Source: Desulfohalovibrio reitneri
GTDB taxonomy: Bacteria > Desulfobacterota > Desulfovibrionia > Desulfovibrionales > Desulfovibrionaceae
Direction of reading: 5' to 3'
DNA: 64,000 nucleotides
NCBI RefSeq assembly: GCF_000711295.1
Contig: NZ_JOMJ01000003.1
Span: forward strand, 1,623,501-1,687,500
Shown here: positions 25,865 to 35,021 of the stretch, piece by piece
Numbering within the stretch: the first letter of the stretch is position 1
How the letters are laid out: the number at the start of each line of letters is the position of its first letter
The notes under the pieces: generated by a model
Told to the model about the DNA's origin: nothing
Database searches by the model: none
Seen by the model: the letters and a program-made list of their open reading frames with translations, nothing else
Translations under genes and position numbers: made by a program

Positions 25865-26785
25865 GTGAATCCCCTCGGCAAGGCGGCCTGGTGGGCCAAG
25901 GGACGGCTGTGCCTGGCCCTGAAGAAGCGCGGCTTCTTCAAGCCGGACTACACCAAGGCGGACCAGTCCAAGGACCGCGTGGCCCCCTTCGACGAATACC
26001 CCGCCTGCGACTTCTGCGGCGCGGAGGAATCCACCGAGCGGCTGGTCACTGGCGACGGCGGCCGCATCGCCGCCTGCGATGGCTGCGGCTTGTGGTTCAC
26101 CACCCCGCGCATCGCCGAGGACGTCTGGGAGGACTACCTGCTGGCCGAGACCCCGCGCTCCGTCGAGTTCACCGAGAACCGCCTCAAGTACGGCGTGGCC
26201 CTGTCCTCCAACATCAAGTTTTCCTTGCCGGGCTGGAAGGAGAAATGGCTGCGCTCCTTCGGCGCGCTGCTGGACGACCTGGAACGCGTGCACGGCGGCC
26301 CCCTGGAACGCCTGCACGACGTGGGCGCCGGGGTCGGCCTGTTCATGGAGGCGGCCCGAAAGCGCGGCATCCGCGTCAGCGGCAACGAGCTGAACGGCTA
26401 CGCCGTGCGGGCCATGCGGGAGCGCCTGGGCCTGGACGTCTCCGGCGCCCCCCTGCCGCGCATGGACATCGAGCCCCGGAGCCTGGACGCCGTGACCATG
26501 TGCGACTACCTGGAGCACTCCTACCACCCCTACCGGGACCTGCTGGCAGCCCATCGCGCCCTGCGGCCCGGCGGCGTGCTCTACGTCAACACCTTCCACA
26601 CCGGCTGCCGCGCCTTCGAGGAGCTGGGGGCCAACTGGAACTTCCTCTACTGGAACCACACCCACCACTTCGATCGGGACATCCTGACGCGCATGGTGCA
26701 AGCGGCCGGGTTCGCCCCGGTGGAAACGCGCTGCGAGCACGGCAACCCCCTCATCAGCCTCTTCGCCGTGCGGGAGGCGGACTGA
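25865..26785 (+). CDS. SAM-dependent methyltransferase with zinc-finger N-terminus
   Basis: The 306-residue protein has an N-terminal Cys-rich unit (CDFCGAEE ... CDGCGLWF, residues 49-76) as in the zinc-binding, methyltransferase-associated domain of sugar C-methyltransferases and related enzymes. A class I methyltransferase fold follows: LHDVGAGVGLFMEAARKRG, then VTMCDYLEHSYHP and ALRPGGVLYVNTF. It acts in the cytoplasm. The start is GTG with GGGAGG just upstream. It lies 36 nt after the radical SAM gene and 2 nt before the next gene, so co-translation is likely. A methyl group on a glycan or a nucleotide sugar is the probable target. Confidence 0.8.
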   Translation: MNPLGKAAWWAKGRLCLALKKRGFFKPDYTKADQSKDRVAPFDEYPACDFCGAEESTERLVTGDGGRIAACDGCGLWFTTPRIAEDVWEDYLLAETPRSVEFTENRLKYGVALSSNIKFSLPGWKEKWLRSFGALLDDLERVHGGPLERLHDVGAGVGLFMEAARKRGIRVSGNELNGYAVRAMRERLGLDVSGAPLPRMDIEPRSLDAVTMCDYLEHSYHPYRDLLAAHRALRPGGVLYVNTFHTGCRAFEELGANWNFLYWNHTHHFDRDILTRMVQAAGFAPVETRCEHGNPLISLFAVREAD

Positions 26786-26787
26786 GC

Positions 26788-27861
26788 ATGCGGCTGGTCC
26801 ACTTCTTCAACTCCTACCGCGTGGGCGGAGTGGAGCGGCAGCACGCCATGCTGGTGGAGCACCTGGCCCCCCGCTTCGAGCAGTTCTGCTGGTCCTACGA
26901 CCACGGGCCCATCGAGGACATGCTGGACGGCATGGGCATCGAGCACGTCAGCGGCGGGCCGGAGGAGGCCTTCCGGCTGGTGGAGCGCGCCGAGCCGGAC
27001 TGCCTGGTCATCCGCACCAACCGCTACGCCCGCCAGACGGCCGATTTCCTGTCCCGGCGGCCCGCCCCGGCGGTGTACATCCGCAGCTACCTGCGCTGGT
27101 GGGAGGGCAACCAGGAGTATTTCGACCCGGAGCTGGAGGCGCTGACCTACGCCAACGTGGACGCCCTGCTCTTCAGCGGGCCGAGGCTGCGCGACAACGC
27201 CCGCCGCCTGGACATGGGCCTGCCGCCCGGCGGCATCCTGCCCAACGGGCTGCGGCTGGAAAACTTCCCCATGCACCCGCGCCGGGCCGGGAAGCCGGAA
27301 CGGCTTCGGGTGGGCATGCTGGCCAACATCGCCCCGCACAAGAACCAGGCCCGCGTCATCGAGGTGCTGGGGGACGACCTGCGCGCCGGGCGGTGCGAAC
27401 TGGTGCTGGCGGGCAAGGAGCTGTTCCCGGACTACTGCCGGGAGGTGGCCCGGGCTATGGAGAGCGCCCCGGTGGCCCATCTGGGCTACGCCGCCGATCC
27501 GGCCGCCTTCTTCAAGGAGGTGGACGTCTGCTTGCTGGCCTCCACACACGAGGGCTGGCCCATCACCCTCATGGAGGGCATGGCCAGCGGCGTGCCCTGC
27601 GTGGCCCCGGACATCGGCGACATTCCGGCCGTGCTGGACCGGGGCCGGGCGGGCCTCATTTACCCGGAGGGCGAGCACGAGCGGATCCCGGCCATACTCG
27701 ACCTGCTGCGCGACCCCGAAACCTACGCCCGCTTCTCCCGCGAGGGCGTGCGCCGCGCCGGGGAGCTGGACATGCGCACCACCGGCGGGGTGCTGGAACG
27801 GACCATTCTGGAGTCGGTGGCGAGTTGGCGGGAGGCCACGGCCACCGGAGGCGCGACGTGA
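26788..27861 (+). CDS. Glycosyltransferase, group 1 (GT4-like)
   Basis: The 357-residue protein is a typical GT-B enzyme: N-terminal acceptor half beginning MRLVHFFNSYRVGGVERQHA, then the donor half with RVGMLANIAPHKNQARVIEVL and ASTHEGWPITLMEGMASG carrying the conserved Glu pair of the EX7E region. IPAVLDRGRAGLIYPEGE completes the site. GT4-type enzymes build cell-surface glycans. GGGAGG lies upstream of the ATG, which starts 2 nt after the preceding stop. The gene ends 60 nt before the second methyltransferase. Donor sugar and linkage are unknown. Confidence 0.88.
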   Translation: MRLVHFFNSYRVGGVERQHAMLVEHLAPRFEQFCWSYDHGPIEDMLDGMGIEHVSGGPEEAFRLVERAEPDCLVIRTNRYARQTADFLSRRPAPAVYIRSYLRWWEGNQEYFDPELEALTYANVDALLFSGPRLRDNARRLDMGLPPGGILPNGLRLENFPMHPRRAGKPERLRVGMLANIAPHKNQARVIEVLGDDLRAGRCELVLAGKELFPDYCREVARAMESAPVAHLGYAADPAAFFKEVDVCLLASTHEGWPITLMEGMASGVPCVAPDIGDIPAVLDRGRAGLIYPEGEHERIPAILDLLRDPETYARFSREGVRRAGELDMRTTGGVLERTILESVASWREATATGGAT

Positions 27862-27921
27862 GTCATCCCCGGAATCGATTCGAAACGCTGTCTGACGCAA
27901 CGCATTATAAAGGAACCCGGC

Positions 27922-28902
27922 ATGGGCACCATTGAAATCGGCAAGCTCCCTTTCCTGTCCTCCACCGGCTTCGCGACCCTCGGCGAAAACTGCATCTCAT
28001 TCCTTTCCGCCCCCGGTTCCGCGACCCAGGACCAGACCGCCCAAGCATTTTCCAAGAAATGGGGGCAGATGACGCACGGGGACGCGGATTTCGAGAAGAT
28101 GGTGGCCAACCAGAAGGAGTGGTACCTGGACCTGTACGGCTTCTCCAGCGAGGACGAGCTGCGCTCCTATCTGCGGAACTGCGGCCACGTCCTGGATGCG
28201 GGGACCGGCATGGGGCACAAGGCCGCCTGGTTCGCGGAGCTTTCCCCGGAGACGTTCGTGGTGGCCGCGGACATCTCCGACTCCATCATTGAGGCCTCGG
28301 CCTACTACCGCCACCTGCCCAATCTGCTGTTTGTGCAGTGCGACATCGCCGACCTGGGCTTTGTGCGCGACAACTCCTTTGATTACGTCTCCTGCGACCA
28401 GGTCATCCACCACACCGAGGCGCCGCGCCGGACGTTCCGGGAGCTGGCGCGGGTGGCCGCCACGGGCGGGGACGTCTCGGTCTACGTCTATCGCAAGAAG
28501 GCGCTGCCCAGGGAGCTGCTGGACGACTATTTCCGGGAGGCCTGCGCGGACTACAGCCATGAGCAGCTCATGGAGCTTTCCGAGCAGCTCACCGAACTTG
28601 GCCGAGTCCTGAGTTCCCTGGACCAGCCCCTCGCCATACCCGACGTCCCTCTGCTGGGCATCGAGGGCGGGGAGATGACGGTGCAACGGTTCATCTACTG
28701 GAACCTGCTCAAATGCTACTGGAACGAGGAGCTGGGCGAGTTCGTCAGCGTCATGACCAACTACGACTGGTACTCTCCCTCCCAGGCCTTCCGGTACACC
28801 GAGGAGGAGTTCCGCTCCTGGGTGGAGGAGGCGGCCATGGAGACCGTGCATTTCCACAAGGAAAAGGCCTGCTACTCCGGGCGATTCAGAAAGACGGCAT
28901 GA
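27922..28902 (+). CDS. SAM-dependent methyltransferase
   Basis: The 326-residue protein has the class I methyltransferase motif VLDAGTGMGHKAAWFAEL, an acidic strand VVAADIS, and DYVSCDQVIHHTEAPRRTF, the region that in the family bounds the catalytic site. The N-terminus (IEIGKLPFLSSTGFATLG) carries no zinc finger, unlike the other methyltransferase of the operon. The C-terminal third is helical with QAFRYTEEEFRSWVEEA. It overlaps the next gene by ATGA, so translation is coupled. Which sugar or lipid it methylates is unknown; a second O-methylation of the same glycan is possible. Confidence 0.8.
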   Translation: MGTIEIGKLPFLSSTGFATLGENCISFLSAPGSATQDQTAQAFSKKWGQMTHGDADFEKMVANQKEWYLDLYGFSSEDELRSYLRNCGHVLDAGTGMGHKAAWFAELSPETFVVAADISDSIIEASAYYRHLPNLLFVQCDIADLGFVRDNSFDYVSCDQVIHHTEAPRRTFRELARVAATGGDVSVYVYRKKALPRELLDDYFREACADYSHEQLMELSEQLTELGRVLSSLDQPLAIPDVPLLGIEGGEMTVQRFIYWNLLKCYWNEELGEFVSVMTNYDWYSPSQAFRYTEEEFRSWVEEAAMETVHFHKEKACYSGRFRKTA

Positions 28903-30290
28903 TGACGGCACCGCAAGACAAGACCCCCCGGTGCGGCGCGCAAGCGGCGGAACCGAATCGCGGCCCCATCCGGGTGGCCTTCATCGGCAACCAGGACAAC
29001 TGCGCCTTCCGCCTCTGCCGCTGGCTACGCGCCTTCGGGTTCGATGCCCACGTGTACATGCACCCGGACAACCTCAACCAGGTCCGTTCGCGCCCGGTCC
29101 TCATGGACAGGAACTTCGACATAACGACCTGTCCGTGGGTCCACATGTACACGGACCTGAACGCCCCCTACCCCTATTTCCGCAAGACCCCGGCCTCCAG
29201 GGCCATCGAGCGCGACTTCGACTTGGTCTTCACCAGCGGCCCGTCCGTCATGTTCGGCTTGCAGTTCGACACCATCCCGGTCTTCCACATCGGCATGGGC
29301 GAGAACGCGGCCATCATCCCCTCCGTGGGCTGGCTGGACCGCAAGCCGCTGGCGGACAAAGTGACGGGCTTCATCTACCGCCGCGCCCTGCTGCACACCG
29401 ACCGGGTATTCTCCGGCATCTGGGCCAGCCTGGCCAGGCTGTGCAAGGACCTCGGCATCCAGGGCCGGGTCATGTTTCACATTTTTCCCGAGGACGTGCG
29501 GCGCAACCGCTCGTACGTGGACGCGGACCTGCTGGCGGAGCTGACCGCCAGGTACGCGGACAGCAACAAGGTCTTCCTCTGGCTGAGCCGGGTGAACTTC
29601 CAGGTGGAACGCGCCGGCTGCACCAAGCGGGCGGACGTTTTTCTGGAGGCCTTCGCCCGCGTGGCGCGGGAAGGCGGCGACGCCCGGGCGGTGGTGGGCT
29701 CCCACGGCTACGACGTCGAGGCCTTCAAGGCCAGGGCGCGGGAGCTGGGCGTGGAGGACCGCATCGACTACGTGGAGCACCTGCCCTTCTGGAAGCTGAT
29801 GACCTACCTGAGCATTCCCAACGCCGTGGTCTTCGACAACCTCAACCCGAGCGAGGCCCCGCTGGGCGGACTTTCCCGGGAAGCCCTGTCCCTGGGAGCG
29901 CCGCTGGTGCGGGCCGCGGACCTCTTCTACAACGCCCAGGTCTTCGGCGCGGAGCCGCCGCTGACCCGCGCGTCCAGCGTGGAGGAATGTTGCTCGGCCA
30001 TGGAATCCTTTCTGGCCCTGGGACCGGAGGACATGGCCGAGCGGCGCAGACGCGTTTCCGAGTGGGCGGAGACCTACCTGGACTTCCGCGAGTGCCTGAC
30101 CATGCGCCGCATCATGGCCGAGATCGGCACAGCCGTGCTGGCCTACCGCGCCATGGAGCAACGGTACGGCCACCGCTGCCTGCGGTTCCGGCTGGGCAAC
30201 GCCGCCATCCGCCCCCTGCTCATCGCCTACCGCCGCGCGGGCGAGGCGCGATCCTGGCTGCGGCAACGGCTGCGACGGAGGAACACGTGA
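28899..30290 (+). CDS. Putative GT-B glycosyltransferase
   Basis: The 463-residue protein looks like a GT-B enzyme but is diverged. The N-terminal half starts IRVAFIGNQDNCAFRLCRWL and has LVFTSGPSVMFGLQFD; the C-terminal half has VFLWLSRVNFQVE, DRIDYVEHLPFWKLMTYLSI and APLGGLSREALSLGAPLVRA, which fits a nucleotide-sugar site. It lacks the classical EX7E glutamates in clear form, so the sugar donor is uncertain. Start and stop both overlap neighbours (ATGA before, GTGA after), placing it firmly in the operon. A C-terminal helix rich in Arg (RSWLRQRLRRRNT) could touch the membrane. Confidence 0.6.
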   Translation: MMTAPQDKTPRCGAQAAEPNRGPIRVAFIGNQDNCAFRLCRWLRAFGFDAHVYMHPDNLNQVRSRPVLMDRNFDITTCPWVHMYTDLNAPYPYFRKTPASRAIERDFDLVFTSGPSVMFGLQFDTIPVFHIGMGENAAIIPSVGWLDRKPLADKVTGFIYRRALLHTDRVFSGIWASLARLCKDLGIQGRVMFHIFPEDVRRNRSYVDADLLAELTARYADSNKVFLWLSRVNFQVERAGCTKRADVFLEAFARVAREGGDARAVVGSHGYDVEAFKARARELGVEDRIDYVEHLPFWKLMTYLSIPNAVVFDNLNPSEAPLGGLSREALSLGAPLVRAADLFYNAQVFGAEPPLTRASSVEECCSAMESFLALGPEDMAERRRRVSEWAETYLDFRECLTMRRIMAEIGTAVLAYRAMEQRYGHRCLRFRLGNAAIRPLLIAYRRAGEARSWLRQRLRRRNT

Positions 30291-30982
30291 GCCGAACCCC
30301 CCTGCGCGGCCGGGGCGTCCTGGCGGTCATCCCCGCCCGGGGCGGCTCCAAGGGCATTCCGGGCAAAAATCTCCGCCTCCTGGGCGGTGTGCCCCTGGTC
30401 GGCCACTCCATCCGCACCGCCCTGGCCGTGCCAGAGATCGACCGCGTGGTGGTCTCCACGGACTCCCCGGAACTGGCCGAGGAGGCGGTGCGGCTGGGGG
30501 CGGAGGTCCCCTTCCTGCGGCCGCCGGAACTGGCCACGGACGAGGCGGAGATCAGCCAGGCCCTGCTGCACCTGCGCAACCGGCTTTTCGAGACCGAAGG
30601 CTACGCCCCGCAGGCCCAGGTGGTGCTCTACCCCACCCATCCCTTCCGCAAGGCCCCGGTGGTGGGGCGGCTGGTGGGGCGGCTGCTGGAAGGGTACGAG
30701 ACCGTGACCACCTGCCGCCGGGTGATGCCCGGCCCGGCAGGCTACCTCACGGACCACGACGGGGCGGCCCGCCCCCTTCTGGACCACGACGTCTCCCCGG
30801 CGGGCCGGACCTATTACCGTTCCTACGGCTTCTTCAAGGGCACCAGCTTCGACTTCCAGGCGCGCGGGGACTACCTGCATGTCATCGAGGACGAGGTGGA
30901 GTGCATCGACATCGACGAACCCGAAGACCTGCGACTGGCGGAGGAAGTCATCCGCCTGGGACTGTACGACTTCGAGCTATGA
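30287..30982 (+). CDS. CMP-sugar synthetase (acylneuraminate cytidylyltransferase family)
   Basis: The 231-residue protein has the CTP-binding signature VIPARGGSKGIPGKN near residue 14 and the second strand LYPTHPFRKAPVV, as in NeuA/PseF/LegF enzymes that make CMP-activated nonulosonic acids; VVSTDSPELAEEA supports the family. It would feed an activated sugar to the Maf-like protein and glycosyltransferases. The GTG start overlaps the preceding stop (GTGA) with GGAGG upstream. No NeuB-type synthase is in the window, so the nine-carbon acid, if that is the substrate, is made elsewhere. KDO cytidylyltransferase (KdsB) is less likely. Confidence 0.83.
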   Translation: MSRTPLRGRGVLAVIPARGGSKGIPGKNLRLLGGVPLVGHSIRTALAVPEIDRVVVSTDSPELAEEAVRLGAEVPFLRPPELATDEAEISQALLHLRNRLFETEGYAPQAQVVLYPTHPFRKAPVVGRLVGRLLEGYETVTTCRRVMPGPAGYLTDHDGAARPLLDHDVSPAGRTYYRSYGFFKGTSFDFQARGDYLHVIEDEVECIDIDEPEDLRLAEEVIRLGLYDFEL

Positions 30983-32186
30983 TCGCCTGCCTGCCCTTTT
31001 TCCCCAACGCCGGAGGAGCCGACTGGCTGGCCCCGGAAGCCGCCGCCCTGCTGGGTCAGACCCTGGCCGGGCTGGCCCGACTGGAGGGTGTGGCGCGGGT
31101 GGCGCTGTACACCGACTCCGCCCGCGCCGCCGCCCTGGCTTCTGGGTTGGAGGTTGTCCGGTGTTCCGCTCCACGTTCGGCGAGCCTGCAGGGCCGGGTG
31201 GCCGAACTGCTGGGGGATAAGCTGGACGGCGGCACGGCCGTGCTGGGGCTGGACCCACGCAATCCCTTCCTCCACCCGGACGACGTGTATGGGGCGCTGC
31301 GCCTGCACGCCGCCGCCCCGGACACGCCCGTGCTGTCCGTGGCCGTGCCCCGGGACCACCCGGCCCAGCTCCGCCAGTATTACGACGTGCCCGCAGCCGG
31401 GCTGGTGCTGCGCTTCGACCCCGAACCGCCCGAAGAGGCGCGCGAACTGGCCCGGGGCGGCCCGGTCTCCCGCGAATTTCCCCTGGCCTGGGGGGAGGCC
31501 GTCCCCGAGGCGGACACGCTCTCCCTGGACGCGGCCGGACGCCCCGACCTCGACGGCGGGGACTCCGGTTCGGTGCTGCTGCGCACGGGCCGGGGCACGG
31601 CGCGGCTTGTCTGGCGCGGGGCGACGGCGGACGGGAATGTCCTGGGGCCTCCTTCGGCCTGGACGGAGGCCGCCCGGCCCCGCCCTGGCTGGTTCTCGGA
31701 CCGGACGGGGTGCGGCTCGCCCTGCCGGGCATCGCGGACGGGGAAGCCCGGCTGGCCCCGTTGACCGGGGACGGCCTGGAAGAAGGCCACTGGCTGGTGC
31801 CGTCCCTGGCCGACGGCTCCGCCCGCCTGGAGGACTCGGACGCGCCCGGCTTTTTGTACGCTGTGGAGCGCGGCTGCCGGGGGGGCTCCTACGGCTTCAC
31901 CCGGCCCTTCGACCCCGGCGCGGCCTGGTCGGCCGAGCGCCACGCCACGGCCGACGGCAAGCCCATCACCGGCAGGCAGTCACTGCCGGACGTGCTGGTG
32001 CCGGACGGCAGCCTCTGCCTGGGACGGCTGGACGACCTGGCCCGCCTGGAGCACGGGGGAGGTGCCGGCGGAGCCCGGCTCCTGCGCCTGCCGCCGGAGC
32101 GCTCCTGGGCGGCGGACACACCGCTGGAACTGCTGCGGCGCGTGGTGCGGCGGCGGATGGCCGAGGGAGGCCCTGATGCCGGTTGA
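30979..32186 (+). pseudogene. Frameshifted cytidylyltransferase-like gene
   Basis: The frame starting at the ATG (overlapping the preceding stop as ATGA) stays open to 31764, but from about 31650 on, the sensible protein continues in a different frame to 32186 (SFGLDGGRPAPPWLVLGPDG, then VRLALPGIADGEARL). Adding one base near the GGGG run at 31644-31647 joins both parts into one product of about 402 residues. The N-terminal half resembles cytidylyltransferases in outline (VALYTDSARAAALASG, AVLGLDPRNPFLHPDDV) but lacks the CTP loop ARGGSKGIP. The C-terminal half is unrecognised. Next gene overlaps its end. A sequencing error or a genuine mutation are both possible. Confidence 0.6.
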
Positions 32187-33216
32187 CGCGCCCATTCCCG
32201 TACCTGTCACCTTCCACCAAGCCGACACCGTCCCCGTGGACCGCATGGCCGCGCGCCGCCTGCTGCACGGCCTGGACCCGGCCAGCCGGGGCCAGGGCAG
32301 GGCCCGACGGCTGTACGGCGACATCTGCGGCGCGGTCCGCCCGGATGCCTCCGGCGGTGAGACGCGGACCCTGCGCCTGCATCCCCAGGACTTTTTCCGC
32401 TCCGACCCCGCCCGGGGGCCGTTCATGCTCAAGCACATGGCGCTTGCCGGTCCTTCCCGGCTGCTGGGCCTGAACATCCGGGGCGGCGGCGTGGTGGCGG
32501 TCGACCTGGACGACTCCGGCGGCCAAGCGGAACCCCTGGACGCCGGGAGCTTCCGCGCCATGACCCCCTGGGGCGGCGGGCTGGCCCTGCTGGGGGAGGA
32601 CGGCCTGTCCCTCCGCTTTACCGACCGCGACATGCGCCTAGGGGAGCGGGTGGCCATCCGGGGGCTGGAGCGGCCCGCCTCCTTTCTGGCAGGTGGCGCG
32701 GACCAGCTGGCCGTGCTGGGCGAGGACGGCCCGGCCTTTCTGAATCCCACGGGCGAGGTCATCCGCCTCTGCGGCAACGGCCTGCCCTTCATTCCCTCCC
32801 TGCCCTGCCTGCTGGGCGGGGAAGCGGTGCTGCTGGAGCGTTACCCGGCCAAGGCGGACTACGGCGAAATCTCCCTGGCCGGGCCGACTGGGCGGTTCCG
32901 CCCGCTGGCCGGGGGATTCCACCGCCCGGTGGGGGCCAAGCCATTCCCCGGCGGACTGCTGGTCTGCGACTGGTCCGGACTGCACCTGCTCTTCATCAAG
33001 GACGGCGCGGTCACGGGGCGCGGCTTCCTGGACTGGCGGCCCCTCAAGGAGGCCCTCGGCCTGGGTTCCGGTCTGGGCATGGAGGCCTTTGTGGCGGACG
33101 GCCTGCTGTACGTGCTGTTCAAGACGGCCGTGCCCACCATCCCGCAGTCACAGGCCATGTGCCTGGCGCGGTTCCGGCCGAATCCGGACATTTTCTCGCG
33201 GGAGCCGGCGGCATGA
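32176..33216 (+). CDS. Unknown protein, possibly beta-repeat
   Basis: I do not recognise this 346-residue protein. It has many short strands with Gly turns (LLGLNIRGGGVVAVDLDD, ALLGEDGLSLRFTDRDMRLG, LAVLGEDGPAFLNPTGEV), a pattern of beta-propeller-like or similar all-beta repeats, and no signal peptide. The start is an ATG with GGGAGG about 6 nt upstream, overlapping the end of the frameshifted gene. It ends with FKTAVPTIPQSQAMCLARFRP. Its position between the cytidylyltransferase relative and the second radical SAM gene suggests a part in the same pathway, for example as a scaffold or sugar-binding protein; this is inference. Confidence 0.6.
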   Translation: MPVDAPIPVPVTFHQADTVPVDRMAARRLLHGLDPASRGQGRARRLYGDICGAVRPDASGGETRTLRLHPQDFFRSDPARGPFMLKHMALAGPSRLLGLNIRGGGVVAVDLDDSGGQAEPLDAGSFRAMTPWGGGLALLGEDGLSLRFTDRDMRLGERVAIRGLERPASFLAGGADQLAVLGEDGPAFLNPTGEVIRLCGNGLPFIPSLPCLLGGEAVLLERYPAKADYGEISLAGPTGRFRPLAGGFHRPVGAKPFPGGLLVCDWSGLHLLFIKDGAVTGRGFLDWRPLKEALGLGSGLGMEAFVADGLLYVLFKTAVPTIPQSQAMCLARFRPNPDIFSREPAA

Positions 33217-33255
33217 GCGCGGCGGCCCCGAGACGACGAAACAAGGAAGAACGAC

Positions 33256-34995
33256 ATGTCTGACGGTTTCGCTCCCCTGTGCGTGGCCCCCTGGGAAAAC
33301 ATCATCGTGGCCGAGAACAGGTACCGCCCCTGCTGCCGCATCATGGCCGGGGTCTACCGGCAGCCGCCCTCCAACGAGGCCGAATTGCTGGAGGTCTTCA
33401 ACAGCCCCTTCATGCGCGACCTGCGCCGGAGGCTGGCCACGGGCGACGTGAAGGGGACCGCCTGCCAGAGCTGCATCCGGGCGGAGCTGCACTATCCCGA
33501 ATTGGCCGACTACTCCCGCCTGACCGCGCCGCTTCTGCGGGAGCGGGTGGAGGCGGTGCGGGAGGCCATCGCCCAGGGCCGCGAGGAGATGGAGCAGCCC
33601 CCGCTCAACCTGGCCCTGTCCCTGCCCGGTGTCTGCAACATCCGCTGCAAGATGTGCACGGTGCACAGCGACGCCAGGCGGGGCAAGCCGCGCAAGGGCA
33701 ACGTTTTCGTGCCCCACGCCAAGAGCCTCATCGCCTCCCTGCAAAAGCGGGGCATCCCCATGCTCACCGTGGCCGGGGGCGAACCCCTGTTCACGCCCGC
33801 CACCCTGGAGATCATGGACTTCGCAGCCCGGGAGTTGCATCCGCAGACCATCCTGTCCACCACCACCAACGGCAAGCTGCTGGACAAGCACATGGACCTG
33901 CTGCGCCGGTTCGACCACCTGGACGTCAATGTCAGCGTGGACGGCCACGGCCAGGCCTACGAGGAGGTCCGGGTGGGCGAGACCTGGGAGCACATCCTCG
34001 CCAACCTCCGCCTCCTGAGCCAGGAAGCGGCCGAGCGGCCCGGATGGCGGATCGCCACCCGCACCGTGCTCATGCGCACCACCATCCCCTCCCTGCCGGA
34101 GATGGTGCCCCTCTTTCTGGAGCTTGGCTTCGAGCCGGAGTTTTCGCCCATCTTCGGGGACTTCCTGGACGAGAACGTCTACATGTTCAGCGGCCTGCTC
34201 AAGGGCATGGACTGGAAGGCGGACTTCGACCGGGGCATCGAAGCCGCCCGGGAAGCCGGGCACGAGCGGCTGCGACGCCACCTGGCCAAGCGACGGGATG
34301 AACTGGAACTGCAGGCGGAGAAAGGAATCAACACCTACTACCGCGCCTATCCGGACCGGCTGGAGCACCTCACCGCCCACCTGGAAAGCCGCTTCCGGGG
34401 CCAGCGCGTCATCTTGCTGGGGCTGACCGAGGAAACGGGCTACTTCCTCTTCCACTACCAAGCCACCGAGCCGGACTTCACCATCGCCGGGGTCTGCCTG
34501 CTGGAGGACTTGCCCGAGGAGGTCACGGAGGTGCTGGGCCTGCCCATCATCCCGCCGGAGGAAGCTCCGCGCCTGGACACACCCTTCCTCCTGGCCTGCT
34601 ATTCCCGGGATTTCGACCGCTACAAGGAGTTTGCCGAGACATGCCTGGGCAAGGAGCGCGTGCACGTCCTCTCCCCGGACGTGGTGGAGGCCAGGACGGA
34701 CGAGGCGCTGGCCCAGACCGCGGGCGGGCCGGTGGTGCTCTTCGGCGCGGGGGGATGCGCCGATCTGCTGCTGGACAGCACGGAACTGGCCCGGGCCAAC
34801 GTGGTGGCCTTTTCTGACAACGACAAGAGGAAGTGGGGCTCCACCTTCCGCGACCTGCCGGTGGTGCCGCCGAGTGAGATCCCAGAATGGGCCTCGGAGG
34901 TGGTCATTTGCAGCCGCGCCTTCGAGTACGATATAGAGCGGTCCCTGGTTGACGCCCACGGCGAGGCGCTGCGGGTGCACCGGCTGTATTCCTGA
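33256..34995 (+). CDS. Radical SAM protein with N-terminal SPASM-like motif and Rossmann-like tail (second)
   Basis: The 579-residue protein has the same plan as the first radical SAM protein of the operon. Residues 9-73 carry CVAPWENI, then RPCC (24-27), EVFNSPFMRDLRRRL and CQSC (70-73), a SPASM-like series of Cys; the radical SAM motif CNIRCKMC (127, 131, 134) follows, with VAGGEPLF next. After a linker, the C-terminal part has VVLFGAGGCADLL and FSDNDKRKWGST (519-530), matching the tail of its partner. It is 112 residues longer because of an extra region with a second Rossmann-like stretch (GQRVILLGLTEETGYFLFHY). The reaction and substrate are unknown. Confidence 0.77.
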   Translation: MSDGFAPLCVAPWENIIVAENRYRPCCRIMAGVYRQPPSNEAELLEVFNSPFMRDLRRRLATGDVKGTACQSCIRAELHYPELADYSRLTAPLLRERVEAVREAIAQGREEMEQPPLNLALSLPGVCNIRCKMCTVHSDARRGKPRKGNVFVPHAKSLIASLQKRGIPMLTVAGGEPLFTPATLEIMDFAARELHPQTILSTTTNGKLLDKHMDLLRRFDHLDVNVSVDGHGQAYEEVRVGETWEHILANLRLLSQEAAERPGWRIATRTVLMRTTIPSLPEMVPLFLELGFEPEFSPIFGDFLDENVYMFSGLLKGMDWKADFDRGIEAAREAGHERLRRHLAKRRDELELQAEKGINTYYRAYPDRLEHLTAHLESRFRGQRVILLGLTEETGYFLFHYQATEPDFTIAGVCLLEDLPEEVTEVLGLPIIPPEEAPRLDTPFLLACYSRDFDRYKEFAETCLGKERVHVLSPDVVEARTDEALAQTAGGPVVLFGAGGCADLLLDSTELARANVVAFSDNDKRKWGSTFRDLPVVPPSEIPEWASEVVICSRAFEYDIERSLVDAHGEALRVHRLYS

Positions 34996-35021
34996 GCAAG
35001 GCCCGAGAGGGCGGAGAGAGC

